From CAZPXF01 sp964590945 (GTDB taxonomy: Bacteria > Bacillota > Clostridia > Lachnospirales > Lachnospiraceae): DNA of 22,725 nt. How positions within the stretch are numbered: the stretch's first letter is position 1; the number at the start of each line of letters is the position of its first letter. Made by a program: the position numbers and the translations under genes. Location: the NCBI GenBank assembly GCA_964590945.1, contig CAZPXF010000030.1, forward strand, positions 1 to 22,725, given 5' to 3'. Positions 13,772-21,849 of this stretch are shown piece by piece. The notes under the pieces were generated by a model that did not search any database, had not been told where the DNA came from, and saw nothing but the letters and a program-made list of their open reading frames with translations.

Positions 13772-15265
13772 ATGAAATATGTTGTAACAGCACAGGAGAT
13801 GAAAGCGGCGGACCGGTACACGATGGAGCATTTCGGAATGCCGTCCGCAGTTCTGATGGAACGCGCGGCGATGAAGCTCGCCGGGCAGGTCATGGAATAT
13901 GCACAGCATAAGGGAAACGTACTGATCGTTTGCGGTTCCGGGAATAACGGAGGAGACGGCTTTGCCGCGGCAAGGCTTCTGCTGCTCCAGGGGATGCATG
14001 CGGACGTATGGTTTGTTGGAAATGCGGATCATATGACGGCAGAATGCAGAAGGCAGCATGATATTTTTCTCGCATATCGCGGGAAAATCTATGACAGAAA
14101 ACCGGAAGCAGAATATAGTATTATAGTAGATGCAATTTTTGGCGTAGGGCTGAGCCGGAACGTAGAAGGGCGCTGTGCGGACGTCATCGATACTGTGAAT
14201 CGCATGAAAGGCTGTAAGATTGCGGCCGATATTCCGTCCGGAATCTCGGCGGATGACGGGAAAGTGCTTGGGACCGCGTTTCAGGCGGACGTCACGGTGA
14301 CATTCGGATTCCTGAAGAGGGGGCTGCTTCTTTATCCGGGCAGAACCTGTGCGGGCAAGGTGATCCTGGATGATGTGGGGATCACGGAGCATTCCCTTGA
14401 AAATGGCGGAACCATGCTGCTGGAAAAGGAGGATATCCGTCACCTGCTCCCTGTCAGAAAGTCCTCCGGACATAAGGGGACTTATGGGAAGGTGCTCGTG
14501 GCTGCCGGGAGCGAAGCGATGTGCGGCGCGGCCTATTTTGCGGCAAAGGCAGCATATATTGCGGGAGCAGGACTTGTGAAGGTTTATACTCATGCGGCGA
14601 ACCGCAGCGTTCTTGCGGGACTTCTTCCGGAGGCGCTTATATCCTGTTATGAGACATATGAACCGGAACAGCTTCAAAAGGAATTGAAGTGGGCGGATGC
14701 GGTAATCATAGGACCGGGGCTCTCAAAATGTGAAATTTCGGTAAATCTTGTAAAAGATACTTTGTATCATTGCACAAAGCTATGTATAATAGATGCAGAT
14801 GCGCTGAATATTCTGGCGGAGCATCCGGAATTTGTATCTGCGGGCGGCTGTCAGAAGATCGTGACGCCCCATATGATGGAGATGGCAAGGCTGACCGGAC
14901 GGACGGCGGCGGAAGTTTCGGAGTTTCGCATCAAATCGATGGAAATGGTACTTCACAGATTTGCAGATGTGTGTATACTAAAGGATGCGGTTACTATGAT
15001 CTGCGACCGGAGCGGCAGGCAGTATATCAACACATCGGGGAATTCCGCAATGTCAAAAGGCGGTTCCGGGGATGTACTCACAGGGATCATTGCCGGACTC
15101 TGTGTGCAGGGCATGGCTCCGGGCATAGCAGCGGCTCTTGGAGTGTATCTGCATGGACTTGCAGGCGAGCTCATGAGCAGCCGGAAGGGATATTACAGCG
15201 TTCTGGCCAGTGATTTATTTGCGGGCCTTACAGAACTTTTCAATGAATATGGAGATGAAAGATAA
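13772..15265 (+). CDS. nnr: Bifunctional NAD(P)HX epimerase/dehydratase
   Basis: This enzyme repairs hydrated NADH and NADPH: the N-terminal domain interconverts the S and R epimers, and the C-terminal domain dehydrates the S form back to NAD(P)H using ADP or ATP. From the ATG at 13772 the protein has 497 residues, the usual length of the fused enzyme. The YjeF_N domain contains GSGNNGGDGFAAARLL (55-70) and DAIFGVGLSRNVEG. The kinase-like domain from about 220 contains GHKGTYGKVLVAAGS, IDADALNIL (D341) and SKGGSGDVLTGIIAGL (about 428-443). GGAGG lies 11 bases before this ATG; an in-frame GTG at 13748 has no ribosome site. alr follows directly (TAA then ATG), so the two are probably co-translated. 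I see no clear promoter, so transcription may come through the structured spacer. Confidence 0.95.
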   Translation: MKYVVTAQEMKAADRYTMEHFGMPSAVLMERAAMKLAGQVMEYAQHKGNVLIVCGSGNNGGDGFAAARLLLLQGMHADVWFVGNADHMTAECRRQHDIFLAYRGKIYDRKPEAEYSIIVDAIFGVGLSRNVEGRCADVIDTVNRMKGCKIAADIPSGISADDGKVLGTAFQADVTVTFGFLKRGLLLYPGRTCAGKVILDDVGITEHSLENGGTMLLEKEDIRHLLPVRKSSGHKGTYGKVLVAAGSEAMCGAAYFAAKAAYIAGAGLVKVYTHAANRSVLAGLLPEALISCYETYEPEQLQKELKWADAVIIGPGLSKCEISVNLVKDTLYHCTKLCIIDADALNILAEHPEFVSAGGCQKIVTPHMMEMARLTGRTAAEVSEFRIKSMEMVLHRFADVCILKDAVTMICDRSGRQYINTSGNSAMSKGGSGDVLTGIIAGLCVQGMAPGIAAALGVYLHGLAGELMSSRKGYYSVLASDLFAGLTELFNEYGDER

Positions 15266-16435
15266 ATGAAGACATACAGCAGAGTCTGCGCACATATCGA
15301 CCTGGATGCAATAAAGAGCAATATGGAGCAGATGAAGAAAAATATTGCACAGGGCAGTAGGATCATTGCTGTTGTTAAGGCGGATGGCTACGGACATGGC
15401 GCAGTGCAGCTTGCACGCATGTTTGAAGAGATGGACTATATCTGGGGCTATGCGATCGCGACCGTTGAAGAAGCCGTGTTTTTAAGAGATGCGGGAATCC
15501 GGAAGCCAATCCTGCTTCTCGGGGCGGTTTTCCCGGATCAGTACCGGACTTTGATCGAGTACGATATCCGGATGAATCTGTACTCCGCGGAGATTGCAGA
15601 GGAAATCGCACAGTGCGCAAGGCAGATGGGAAAGAAAGCCTATGCGCACGTGAAGATCGATACGGGGATGAGCCGGCTTGGGTTCTTCCCGACGGAAGAA
15701 GGCGTGCAGGAGATCGCAAGGGCGTCCGGATATGATTCTTTGGAACTGGAAGGCATTTTTACACATTTCGCACGGGCGGATGAGAAGGATAAGACTTCCG
15801 CATATGGACAGCTTCAAAGTTTTGACTGGGTGGTGAAGCGCCTTGCGCAGCTGGGATTCCGTTTTCAATACCATCACTGTGCGAACAGCGCCGGGATCAT
15901 AGAGAATATCGGCGCCGGAAAAGAGCTTGTACGCGCCGGAATCTCCATTTACGGCCTGTATCCATCCGGGGAGGTTGCAACAGATCCGGTTCGTTTGAAA
16001 CCGGCGTTGACGCTGACCTCTACGGTTTCCTTTGTGAAATGGCTGGATGAAGGGACGCCGATTTCCTACGGCGGAACATATGTAACGGGAAGAGAGACAA
16101 AGGTTGCGACCATTCCGGTAGGATATGCGGACGGATACCCGAGAAGTCTGTCGAATAAAGGCTATGTGTTGATCCATGGAAGGAAGGCTCCGATCCTCGG
16201 ACGCATCTGTATGGATCAGTTTATGGTGGATGTGACGGAGATCCCGGATGTAAAGTTCGGCGACCGGGCTGTGCTTGTCGGGCGCGACGGAGATGAGTAT
16301 CTTCCTGTGGAGACGCTGAGCGAGCTGTCGGGACGGTTTAATTATGAGTTTGTATGCGATCTGGGCAAGCGTATACCGAGAGAATATATCTCCGGCGGCC
16401 GGATCGTAGAACAATTGGATTATTTCGGTCACTGA
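15266..16435 (+). CDS. alr: Alanine racemase
   Basis: A fold-type III PLP enzyme that converts L-alanine to D-alanine for peptidoglycan. The 389-residue protein starts directly after the nnr stop, with GGAG 11 bases upstream inside nnr. The PLP lysine is K38 in IAVVKADGYGHGAV. Other landmarks are HVKIDTGMSRLGF, ANSAGI, GISIYGLYP, the second catalytic base Y268 in ISYGGTY, and ILGRICMDQFMVDVT near the C-terminus. The length and all key residues are normal. nnr upstream and mazF downstream are frequent neighbours of alr in Firmicutes. It is the only cell-wall precursor gene in the window. Confidence 0.97.
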   Translation: MKTYSRVCAHIDLDAIKSNMEQMKKNIAQGSRIIAVVKADGYGHGAVQLARMFEEMDYIWGYAIATVEEAVFLRDAGIRKPILLLGAVFPDQYRTLIEYDIRMNLYSAEIAEEIAQCARQMGKKAYAHVKIDTGMSRLGFFPTEEGVQEIARASGYDSLELEGIFTHFARADEKDKTSAYGQLQSFDWVVKRLAQLGFRFQYHHCANSAGIIENIGAGKELVRAGISIYGLYPSGEVATDPVRLKPALTLTSTVSFVKWLDEGTPISYGGTYVTGRETKVATIPVGYADGYPRSLSNKGYVLIHGRKAPILGRICMDQFMVDVTEIPDVKFGDRAVLVGRDGDEYLPVETLSELSGRFNYEFVCDLGKRIPREYISGGRIVEQLDYFGH

Positions 16436-16441
16436 ATACAT

Positions 16442-16483
16442 TCCGATAAATATGGTAATACTGAAAGTATCATCAATATCGGA
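16442..16483 (+). promoter_or_regulatory. Nested inverted repeat covering the mazF ribosome site
   Basis: Outer arms TCCGATA (16442-16448) and TATCGGA (16477-16483) are perfectly complementary. Inside them ATACT (16458-16462) pairs with AGTAT (16466-16470) around GAA. The right outer arm overlaps the start of the GGAGAG ribosome site (16481-16486) of mazF. If folded in the mRNA it would partly hide that site. It fills nearly all of the alr-mazF gap. It might alternatively be a protein-binding site. Confidence 0.5.
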
Positions 16484-16494
16484 GAGTGAATTTT

Positions 16495-16842
16495 GTGAAT
16501 ATCAGACGTGGAGATATTTTTTATGCGGATTTAAGTCCGGTCATCGGCTCTGAACAGGGAGGCGTAAGACCGGTCCTGATCATACAAAATGATGTGGGAA
16601 ACCGTCACAGTCCAACGGTGATCTGTGCGGCGATCACATCGAAGATGAATAAGGCGAAACTGCCTACGCATATTGAAATTGATGCGGGAAGATACAGGAT
16701 CGTGCGCAATTCGGTGGTTCTTCTGGAACAGCTCCGCACGATCGATAAACAGAGACTGAAGGATCATGTGTGTCATCTGGACAGCCGGATGATGCACCGG
16801 GTAGATGAGGCCCTTTCTGTGAGCATTGGACTTCATACATAA
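16495..16842 (+). CDS. mazF: MazF/EndoA-type endoribonuclease toxin
   Basis: MazF/EndoA proteins cut single-stranded mRNA at short sequence motifs and are normally held inactive by a paired antitoxin. The 115-residue product closely follows the Bacillus EndoA pattern: RRGDIFYADLSP (4-15), GSEQGGVRPVLIIQND (18-33), AAITSKMNKAKLPTHIEID and LLEQLRTIDKQRL. The catalytic residues R25 and T48 are both in place, so it should be active. The start is taken as GTG 16495, 8 bases after GGAGAG; another GTG at 16486 overlaps that ribosome site. In Bacillus an antitoxin gene separates alr from this gene; here only 59 bases lie between alr and the start, too few for one, and the next gene is unrelated. The antitoxin is therefore missing locally. 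Confidence 0.93.
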   Translation: MNIRRGDIFYADLSPVIGSEQGGVRPVLIIQNDVGNRHSPTVICAAITSKMNKAKLPTHIEIDAGRYRIVRNSVVLLEQLRTIDKQRLKDHVCHLDSRMMHRVDEALSVSIGLHT

Positions 16843-16860
16843 GATATGAAAGGAAAAAAT

Positions 16861-17700
16861 ATGGACGATGACGGCAGGATCATGAACAGACTGAGAAACC
16901 TGTTTGCAGGGGAACATACGGATGAGGATATCGCAGAGGAAATCATCTCGATCCTCGATGAGAACGCGGATGAGGGCGACAGCGTGGACAGTGAAGCGGA
17001 GATGATCCGTAATATTTTCCGGTTTAAGGAGAAGGATGCGAAGGATATTATGACGCACCGCAAGAATATTGTGGCGCTGGACGGGGAACAGACGCTGGAA
17101 GATGCGCTTCATTTCATTGTAAATGAAGGGAATTCCCGTTTCCCGGTGTATCTGGAGAATATCGATAATATCATCGCCATCATCCACTTGCGCGACGCGA
17201 TGAAATGTTACTTTCAGAAGGAGCTGCGCCAAAAACCGCTGAAAGATCTGGATGAAGCTATGATGAAGGCTTATTTTGTACCGGAGACAAGAGACGTCGA
17301 CCGTCTTTTCCGGCAGATGAAAGCGGGAAAGATCCATATGGTGATCGTTGTGGATGAATACGGGCAGACGTCCGGAATTGTAGCGATGGAGGATATTCTG
17401 GAGGAGATCGTCGGGGATATCCTGGATGAGCACGATGAGGAAGAGAAAAATGTTGTAAAGCTTCCGGATGGTTCGTACATAGTAAACGGCATGACAGAAC
17501 TGGATGATCTCACCGATCTTTTCGAGATTTCATTTAAGGATGAGTATGAGACGCTCAACGGCTTTCTGACCGACTGTCTGGACCACATTCCGCAGGACGG
17601 TGAAACGTGCAACGTAGAGTACGAAGGATATTTGTTCCGGGTCATCAACGCGGAGGACAATATCATTCAGAAAGTCATAATTGAAAAGCTTGACAAATAG
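16861..17700 (+). CDS. CBS-pair protein with CorC/HlyC C-terminal domain (hemolysin-family, no membrane part)
   Basis: A 279-residue soluble protein of the CorC/TlyC type. A short acidic N-terminus is followed by two CBS domains (about 62-118, beginning KDIMTHRKNI, and about 127-190, including MVIVVDEYGQTSGIVAMEDILEEIVGDI in several parts). A CorC/HlyC transporter-associated domain follows at about 200-276 (DGSYIVNGMTELDDL). CBS pairs usually bind adenine nucleotides. The DUF21 membrane domain found in many relatives is absent. In related proteins a role in magnesium or cobalt handling is proposed; the hemolysin name is historical. The start at ATG 16861 is preceded by AAAGGA at 7 bases; the ATG at 16846 overlaps that site and is less likely. 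It follows mazF by 18 bases. Confidence 0.88.
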   Translation: MDDDGRIMNRLRNLFAGEHTDEDIAEEIISILDENADEGDSVDSEAEMIRNIFRFKEKDAKDIMTHRKNIVALDGEQTLEDALHFIVNEGNSRFPVYLENIDNIIAIIHLRDAMKCYFQKELRQKPLKDLDEAMMKAYFVPETRDVDRLFRQMKAGKIHMVIVVDEYGQTSGIVAMEDILEEIVGDILDEHDEEEKNVVKLPDGSYIVNGMTELDDLTDLFEISFKDEYETLNGFLTDCLDHIPQDGETCNVEYEGYLFRVINAEDNIIQKVIIEKLDK

Positions 17701-17709
17701 TGTTAAAAT
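17681..17709 (+). promoter_or_regulatory. Promoter of yebC
   Basis: TTGAAA (17681-17686), a 17-bp spacer and TAAAAT (17704-17709) overlap the 3' end of the CBS-protein gene, 55 bases before the yebC ATG. An additional TTGACA at 17690-17695 has no matching -10 at the proper distance. There is no hairpin between the CBS gene and yebC, so read-through may add to expression. Confidence 0.65.
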
Positions 17710-17763
17710 ACAGAAGATGCTGTGTATGTATCGTGAAAATACAGATGGTTAGGAGAGGGAATT

Positions 17764-18495
17764 ATGTCAGGACATTCAAAATTTGCCAATATTAAACATA
17801 AAAAAGAGAAAAATGACGCTGCAAAGGGTAAGATTTTTACAAAGATCGGCCGTGAGATCGCAGTTGCAGTTAAGGAGGGCGGCGGACCGGATCCGGCGAA
17901 CAACAGCAGGCTCCGTGATGTTATCGCCAAGGCTAAGGCTAATAACATGCCGAACGACAACATCGACAGAAGTATCAAGAAGGCGGCCGGCGATGCGAAC
18001 GCTGCAAATTATGAGAGAGTTACATATGAAGGTTATGGTCCGAGCGGAACCGCAATTATTGTGGAAGCGCTGACAGACAACAAGAACCGCACGGCTTCCA
18101 ACGTCAGAAATGCATTTACAAAGGGAAAGGGCAATATCGGTACGCCGGGCTGCGTTTCCTTTATGTTTGACAAGAAGGGACAGATCATCATCGATAAGGA
18201 AGAGTGCGAGATGGATGCGGACGAGCTTATGATGGAAGCTTTGGACGCGGGCGCGGAGGACTTTTCCGAGGAGGAGGACAGCTACGAGATCCTTACGGAT
18301 CCGGACGATTTCAGCGATGTGCGTCTGAAGCTTGAGGAAGCCGGTATTCCGATGGCAGGCGCAGAGGTCACCATGATCCCGCAGACATATGTAGAGCTTA
18401 CGGACGAGCAGGATCTTTATGGCATTAATAAGACTTTGGATCTTCTTGACGAGGATGACGACGTCCAGCAGGTATATCACAACTGGGCTGAGTAA
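17764..18495 (+). CDS. yebC: YebC/PmpR family protein
   Basis: A 243-residue member of the widespread YebC family, described as transcription regulators (PmpR) and, more recently for some members, as factors relieving ribosome stalling at proline runs. The N-terminus SGHSKFANIKHKKEKNDAAK (2-21) and the IFTKIGREI and NNSRLRDVIAKAKANNMP segments are diagnostic. The middle GYGPSGTAIIVEALTDNKNRT and the acidic C-terminal domain fit the three-domain fold. The length is standard. AGGAGAGG precedes the ATG. It has its own promoter and a strong terminator, so it is probably a single-gene unit. In many bacteria yebC sits beside ruvC; here it does not. Confidence 0.96.
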   Translation: MSGHSKFANIKHKKEKNDAAKGKIFTKIGREIAVAVKEGGGPDPANNSRLRDVIAKAKANNMPNDNIDRSIKKAAGDANAANYERVTYEGYGPSGTAIIVEALTDNKNRTASNVRNAFTKGKGNIGTPGCVSFMFDKKGQIIIDKEECEMDADELMMEALDAGAEDFSEEEDSYEILTDPDDFSDVRLKLEEAGIPMAGAEVTMIPQTYVELTDEQDLYGINKTLDLLDEDDDVQQVYHNWAE

Positions 18496-18509
18496 TCGAC
18501 AATGGACAG

Positions 18510-18535
18510 GACTGCTGCGCTGCAGCAGTCTTTTT
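18510..18535 (+). terminator. Strong Rho-independent terminator after yebC
   Basis: A perfect 9-bp stem, GACTGCTGC (18510-18518) and GCAGCAGTC (18522-18530), with loop GCT, followed by TTTTT (18531-18535). It begins 15 bases after the yebC stop. Confidence 0.92.
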
Positions 18536-18603
18536 AAATGTATATTTTGCTTTTCTTTCCAAATACTATCTTCAGAACATGACGAAAGGAGACGGTATTT
18601 GAA

Positions 18604-19275
18604 ATGAGTGAAAATGAGAGCCGCAATGAACAGATCCGGGAGACAGGAGATCTTTATCTGAATGAAAATAAGCAGAAACATAAGATCTATCTTCTGAGCA
18701 TTATCGGGGAGATTGAAGGCCACGAGGCGTCGTCCGGGAATTCCAAGACGACAAAGTATGAGCACGTTTTGCCGAAGCTTGCAGAGATCGAGGACAGTGA
18801 GGAGATCGAAGGCGTGCTTGTCCTCTTAAATACCCTTGGCGGAGATGTGGAGGCAGGACTTTCCATCGCGGAAATGATCGCGTCTCTTAGTAAGCCAACC
18901 GTATCTCTTGTGCTTGGAGGATGTCATTCTATCGGAGGGCCGCTTGCCGTCGCGGCGGATTACACATTTATCGTTCCAAGCGGGACAATGGTGATCCATC
19001 CGGTCCGTTCCAGCGGATTGTTTATCGGTGTGATCCAAAGCTACCGGAACATTGAAAAGACGCAGGACCGCATCACATCCTTCCTGTCCAGTCACTCCCA
19101 TATTTCCCAGAAAAGGGTGGAGACGCTGATGATGGATTCGACGCAGCTTGTCAAGGATGTGGGAACTATGCTGGAAAGCGAAGAGGCTGTAAAGGAAGGG
19201 CTTATCGACGCTGTCGGAGGTATGAAAGATGCACTGCAGAAACTCCATGAGATGATCGAAGAACGTAAAAAATAA
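18604..19275 (+). CDS. tepA: ClpP-class serine protease, TepA-like
   Basis: A 223-residue protein of the ClpP/crotonase fold, of the TepA type known from Bacillus next to spoIIIE. Known relatives are linked to protein export or spore proteins, but their substrate is unclear. LLNTLGGDVEAGLSIAEMI (74-92) is the substrate-groove region. The nucleophile is probably S109 in GGCHSIGGP, and the base H132 in MVIHPV, as in other TepA proteins. The N-terminal 25 residues are polar, with no signal peptide. AAAGGAG lies 12 bases before the ATG, a rather wide spacing. The gene order tepA then ftsK/spoIIIE matches Bacillus, which supports the call. The intergenic stretch after the yebC terminator must hold its promoter, but I cannot pick one with confidence. 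Confidence 0.88.
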   Translation: MSENESRNEQIRETGDLYLNENKQKHKIYLLSIIGEIEGHEASSGNSKTTKYEHVLPKLAEIEDSEEIEGVLVLLNTLGGDVEAGLSIAEMIASLSKPTVSLVLGGCHSIGGPLAVAADYTFIVPSGTMVIHPVRSSGLFIGVIQSYRNIEKTQDRITSFLSSHSHISQKRVETLMMDSTQLVKDVGTMLESEEAVKEGLIDAVGGMKDALQKLHEMIEERKK

Positions 19276-19278
19276 CTA

Positions 19279-19307
19279 ATGACATATTTTTTTTCGGATG
19301 TTATACT
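19279..19307 (+). promoter_or_regulatory. Promoter of ftsK/spoIIIE
   Basis: ATGACA (19279-19284), a 17-bp spacer containing a T8 run, and TATACT (19302-19307) lie just after the tepA stop and 35 bases upstream of the proposed TTG start. The T-run, with the A-rich end of tepA, could also form a weak AT-only terminator (AAAAAATA with TATTTTTT). Confidence 0.6.
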
Positions 19308-19341
19308 TAAATATGTATGCAAAAAGACAGGAGGAATTCGT

Positions 19342-21831
19342 TTGGCATCCAGAAGTTCGAAAAAAAAGACGAATACAACGAGAAAAAAAGCGGCTGCGAA
19401 GCAGCGGCAGGATAACGGATTATATAGAGAAGCAGCGGTGATACTGGCATTTGGTGTCAGTATTTTACTGCTGATCAGCAACTTTGGACTGGGGGGTTTT
19501 ATAGGCGGAAAGGTATCCGGGGCGCTTTTTGGCGTCTTCGGGTGGATCGCCTATATCATTCCGGTAGTTTTTTTTATTGCGGCTGCGTTTCTGGCGTCCA
19601 ACAGCAGAAATTCGGTCGCATATGTAAAGGTATGCGCGGGGATTGCGGCCATTATATGTATCTGCTCCCTTTTGCAGCTCATTCTTGTGGGCTACGACAG
19701 CGGGACGAAGGTGTATGAATTTTACCAGTATGCCAGAGATCATAAGACGGCAGGAGGACTCATCGGAGGACTTGTCACGAAGGGCTTTTGTCCCGCCTTT
19801 GGACTTGCCGGGACATATATTATATTGATATTCCTTCTTATTATCGCAGGGATCCTGATCACGGAGAAGTCTCTTCTTAAGCAGCTGAAGAAGGGAAAGC
19901 TTCCGCAGCCCCGGAAAAAGACGCAGACTTCCCTGTCCAAAACCCGGCACAGCGATGAAAAAGGCGGCCGGGAGACAGAACCGGATACATATGAAAGAAA
20001 AAGGGAAAGTGGACGCGGGAATACGCGCACAGAGGAGCGCCGTGATGCCCGCAAGATCCATGGCGTTTCCATGGATACAACCTTAAAAGATACAAAGAGT
20101 CCGGAGGTCCGGGAGCTGCATGCAGCGGCGCTTCCGGAAAATGCTTCTGTTAAGGGGCAGGAGACGGCAGATTCAAAGGAAGAGCTTCATATCCGAAGGG
20201 CGGCTCCGGCGACGGAGATCCAGGAACAGGACGTCCCGGCGGACAATGCAAAGATACGCCGCCAGAGAAAGACGAAGGAGACGCGTGCGCAGGCGGAGAA
20301 GGAGGCCGGAAAGATCCGGGAAGCTCTGGAACAGAAGGACAAGGACGCGGAGGACGGTTACCGTCTGCCGCCGCTTAGCCTGCTTAAAAAAGGGAAGCCT
20401 GGAATTCCCGGCGATTCGGATGCTTATCTGCAAAAGATGGCGGATAAGCTGGAACATATTCTGAAGAATTTCGGCGTCGGAGTTACGGTAACGGATGTGA
20501 GCTGCGGCCCTTCTGTCACCCGCTATGAGCTTCAGCCGGATCAGGGAGTCAAGGTCAGCCGGATCGTCGGCCTTTCTGACGACATCAAGCTGAATCTGGC
20601 GGCGCCGGATATCCGTATTGAAGCGCCGATCCCGGGCAAGGCTGCAGTCGGCATCGAGGTTCCGAACCGGGAGAAATCCTTTGTTATGCTCCGCGATATG
20701 CTTGAGGAGCCTGCTTTCCAGAAGAGCAAATCCAGGCTCTCTTTCGCAGTCGGACGCGATATTTCCGGAAAGACAGTCATCGGAGATATCCAAAAGATGC
20801 CGCATGTCCTGATCGCGGGAACGACCGGCTCCGGTAAATCTGTATTTATCAACACACTGGTCATGAGTATCCTATATAAGGCGAAGCCGGATGAGGTAAA
20901 GCTCATCATGATCGACCCGAAGGTCGTTGAGTTTAAGGTATACAACGGTATTCCGCACCTGTTGATCCCGGTTGTAACGGATCCGAAGAAGGCGGCCGGC
21001 GCCCTGAACTGGGCCGTAACGGAGATGACCCGGAGATATCAGGTATTTGCGGAATACAACGCACGCGATCTGAAAGGGTACAATGCTAAGGTGAATTCGA
21101 TCCGGGATATCGAGGATGAGAATAAGCCTGAGAAACTGCCGCAGATCGTCATTGTAGTGGACGAGCTTGCAGATCTTATGATGGTTGCGCCCGGCGAAGT
21201 GGAGGAGGCGATCTGCCGTCTGGCTCAGCTTGCGCGTGCGGCAGGAATCCATCTGGTGATCGCGACGCAAAGGCCGTCAGTAAATGTTATCACAGGACTT
21301 ATCAAGGCAAATATGCCGTCCCGAATCGCACTTTCCGTTTCTTCCGGAGTGGATTCCAGAACCATCCTCGACATGAACGGTGCGGAAAAGCTTCTTGGAA
21401 ATGGAGATATGCTGTATTATCCATCCGGTTATCAGAAGCCGGTCCGTATTCAGGGAGGGTTTGTTTCTGATGAAGAGGTTCAGGCAGTTACGGAATATCT
21501 GCGCAGCAACAAAACGGGAGACGAGGACAGCAGTGAGATCGAGGCGCAGGTCAACAGCTGTATCGGTGCGTCCGCCAGAACAGATATGGATGCATCCGGC
21601 GGCAGCGAACGGGACGTATATTTTGAAAAGGCAGCAAGGATCATCGTTGATAAGGACAAGGCATCGATCGGTATGCTTCAGAGAAGCCTGAAGATCGGAT
21701 TTAACAGGGCGGCAAGGATCATGGATCAGCTCTGTGAGGCCGGCGTCGTAGGAGAGGAAGAAGGAACCAAACCCCGAAAGGTTCTCATGTCGATGGAGCA
21801 GTTGGAACAATATATGGATGAATGCTTATAA
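19342..21831 (+). CDS. ftsK: DNA translocase FtsK/SpoIIIE
   Basis: A membrane-anchored, ATP-driven hexameric pump that clears chromosomal DNA from the division or sporulation septum. I start it at TTG 19342 (829 residues), because AGGAGG lies at 19329-19334; an in-frame ATG at 19279 has no ribosome site and coincides with a promoter hexamer. After a basic N-terminus, about four membrane segments lie at 31-47, 60-85, 96-117 and 155-175. A charged, low-complexity linker follows (about 180-345). The motor contains GVGVTVTDVSCGPSVTRYEL, Walker A GTTGSGKSV (from 493, K499) and Walker B IVIVVDELADLMM (D607). The C-terminal winged-helix gamma domain (about 757-825) recognises orienting DNA motifs. 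The position after tepA favours the SpoIIIE type; FtsK and SpoIIIE cannot be separated by sequence alone. Confidence 0.96.
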   Translation: MASRSSKKKTNTTRKKAAAKQRQDNGLYREAAVILAFGVSILLLISNFGLGGFIGGKVSGALFGVFGWIAYIIPVVFFIAAAFLASNSRNSVAYVKVCAGIAAIICICSLLQLILVGYDSGTKVYEFYQYARDHKTAGGLIGGLVTKGFCPAFGLAGTYIILIFLLIIAGILITEKSLLKQLKKGKLPQPRKKTQTSLSKTRHSDEKGGRETEPDTYERKRESGRGNTRTEERRDARKIHGVSMDTTLKDTKSPEVRELHAAALPENASVKGQETADSKEELHIRRAAPATEIQEQDVPADNAKIRRQRKTKETRAQAEKEAGKIREALEQKDKDAEDGYRLPPLSLLKKGKPGIPGDSDAYLQKMADKLEHILKNFGVGVTVTDVSCGPSVTRYELQPDQGVKVSRIVGLSDDIKLNLAAPDIRIEAPIPGKAAVGIEVPNREKSFVMLRDMLEEPAFQKSKSRLSFAVGRDISGKTVIGDIQKMPHVLIAGTTGSGKSVFINTLVMSILYKAKPDEVKLIMIDPKVVEFKVYNGIPHLLIPVVTDPKKAAGALNWAVTEMTRRYQVFAEYNARDLKGYNAKVNSIRDIEDENKPEKLPQIVIVVDELADLMMVAPGEVEEAICRLAQLARAAGIHLVIATQRPSVNVITGLIKANMPSRIALSVSSGVDSRTILDMNGAEKLLGNGDMLYYPSGYQKPVRIQGGFVSDEEVQAVTEYLRSNKTGDEDSSEIEAQVNSCIGASARTDMDASGGSERDVYFEKAARIIVDKDKASIGMLQRSLKIGFNRAARIMDQLCEAGVVGEEEGTKPRKVLMSMEQLEQYMDECL

Positions 21832-21849
21832 AAAGGAGGAAAACAGGTC

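Noticed and set aside
17690..17695. Perfect TTGACA at the end of the CBS-protein gene
   Set aside because: The sequence 17 bp downstream (GAAGAT) is not a good -10. The overlapping TTGAAA at 17681 fits TAAAAT with exactly 17 bp.
19877..20812. Arginine-rich alternative-frame proteins within ftsK
   Set aside because: By-products of the charged, GC-rich linker of ftsK read in other frames; no independent support.
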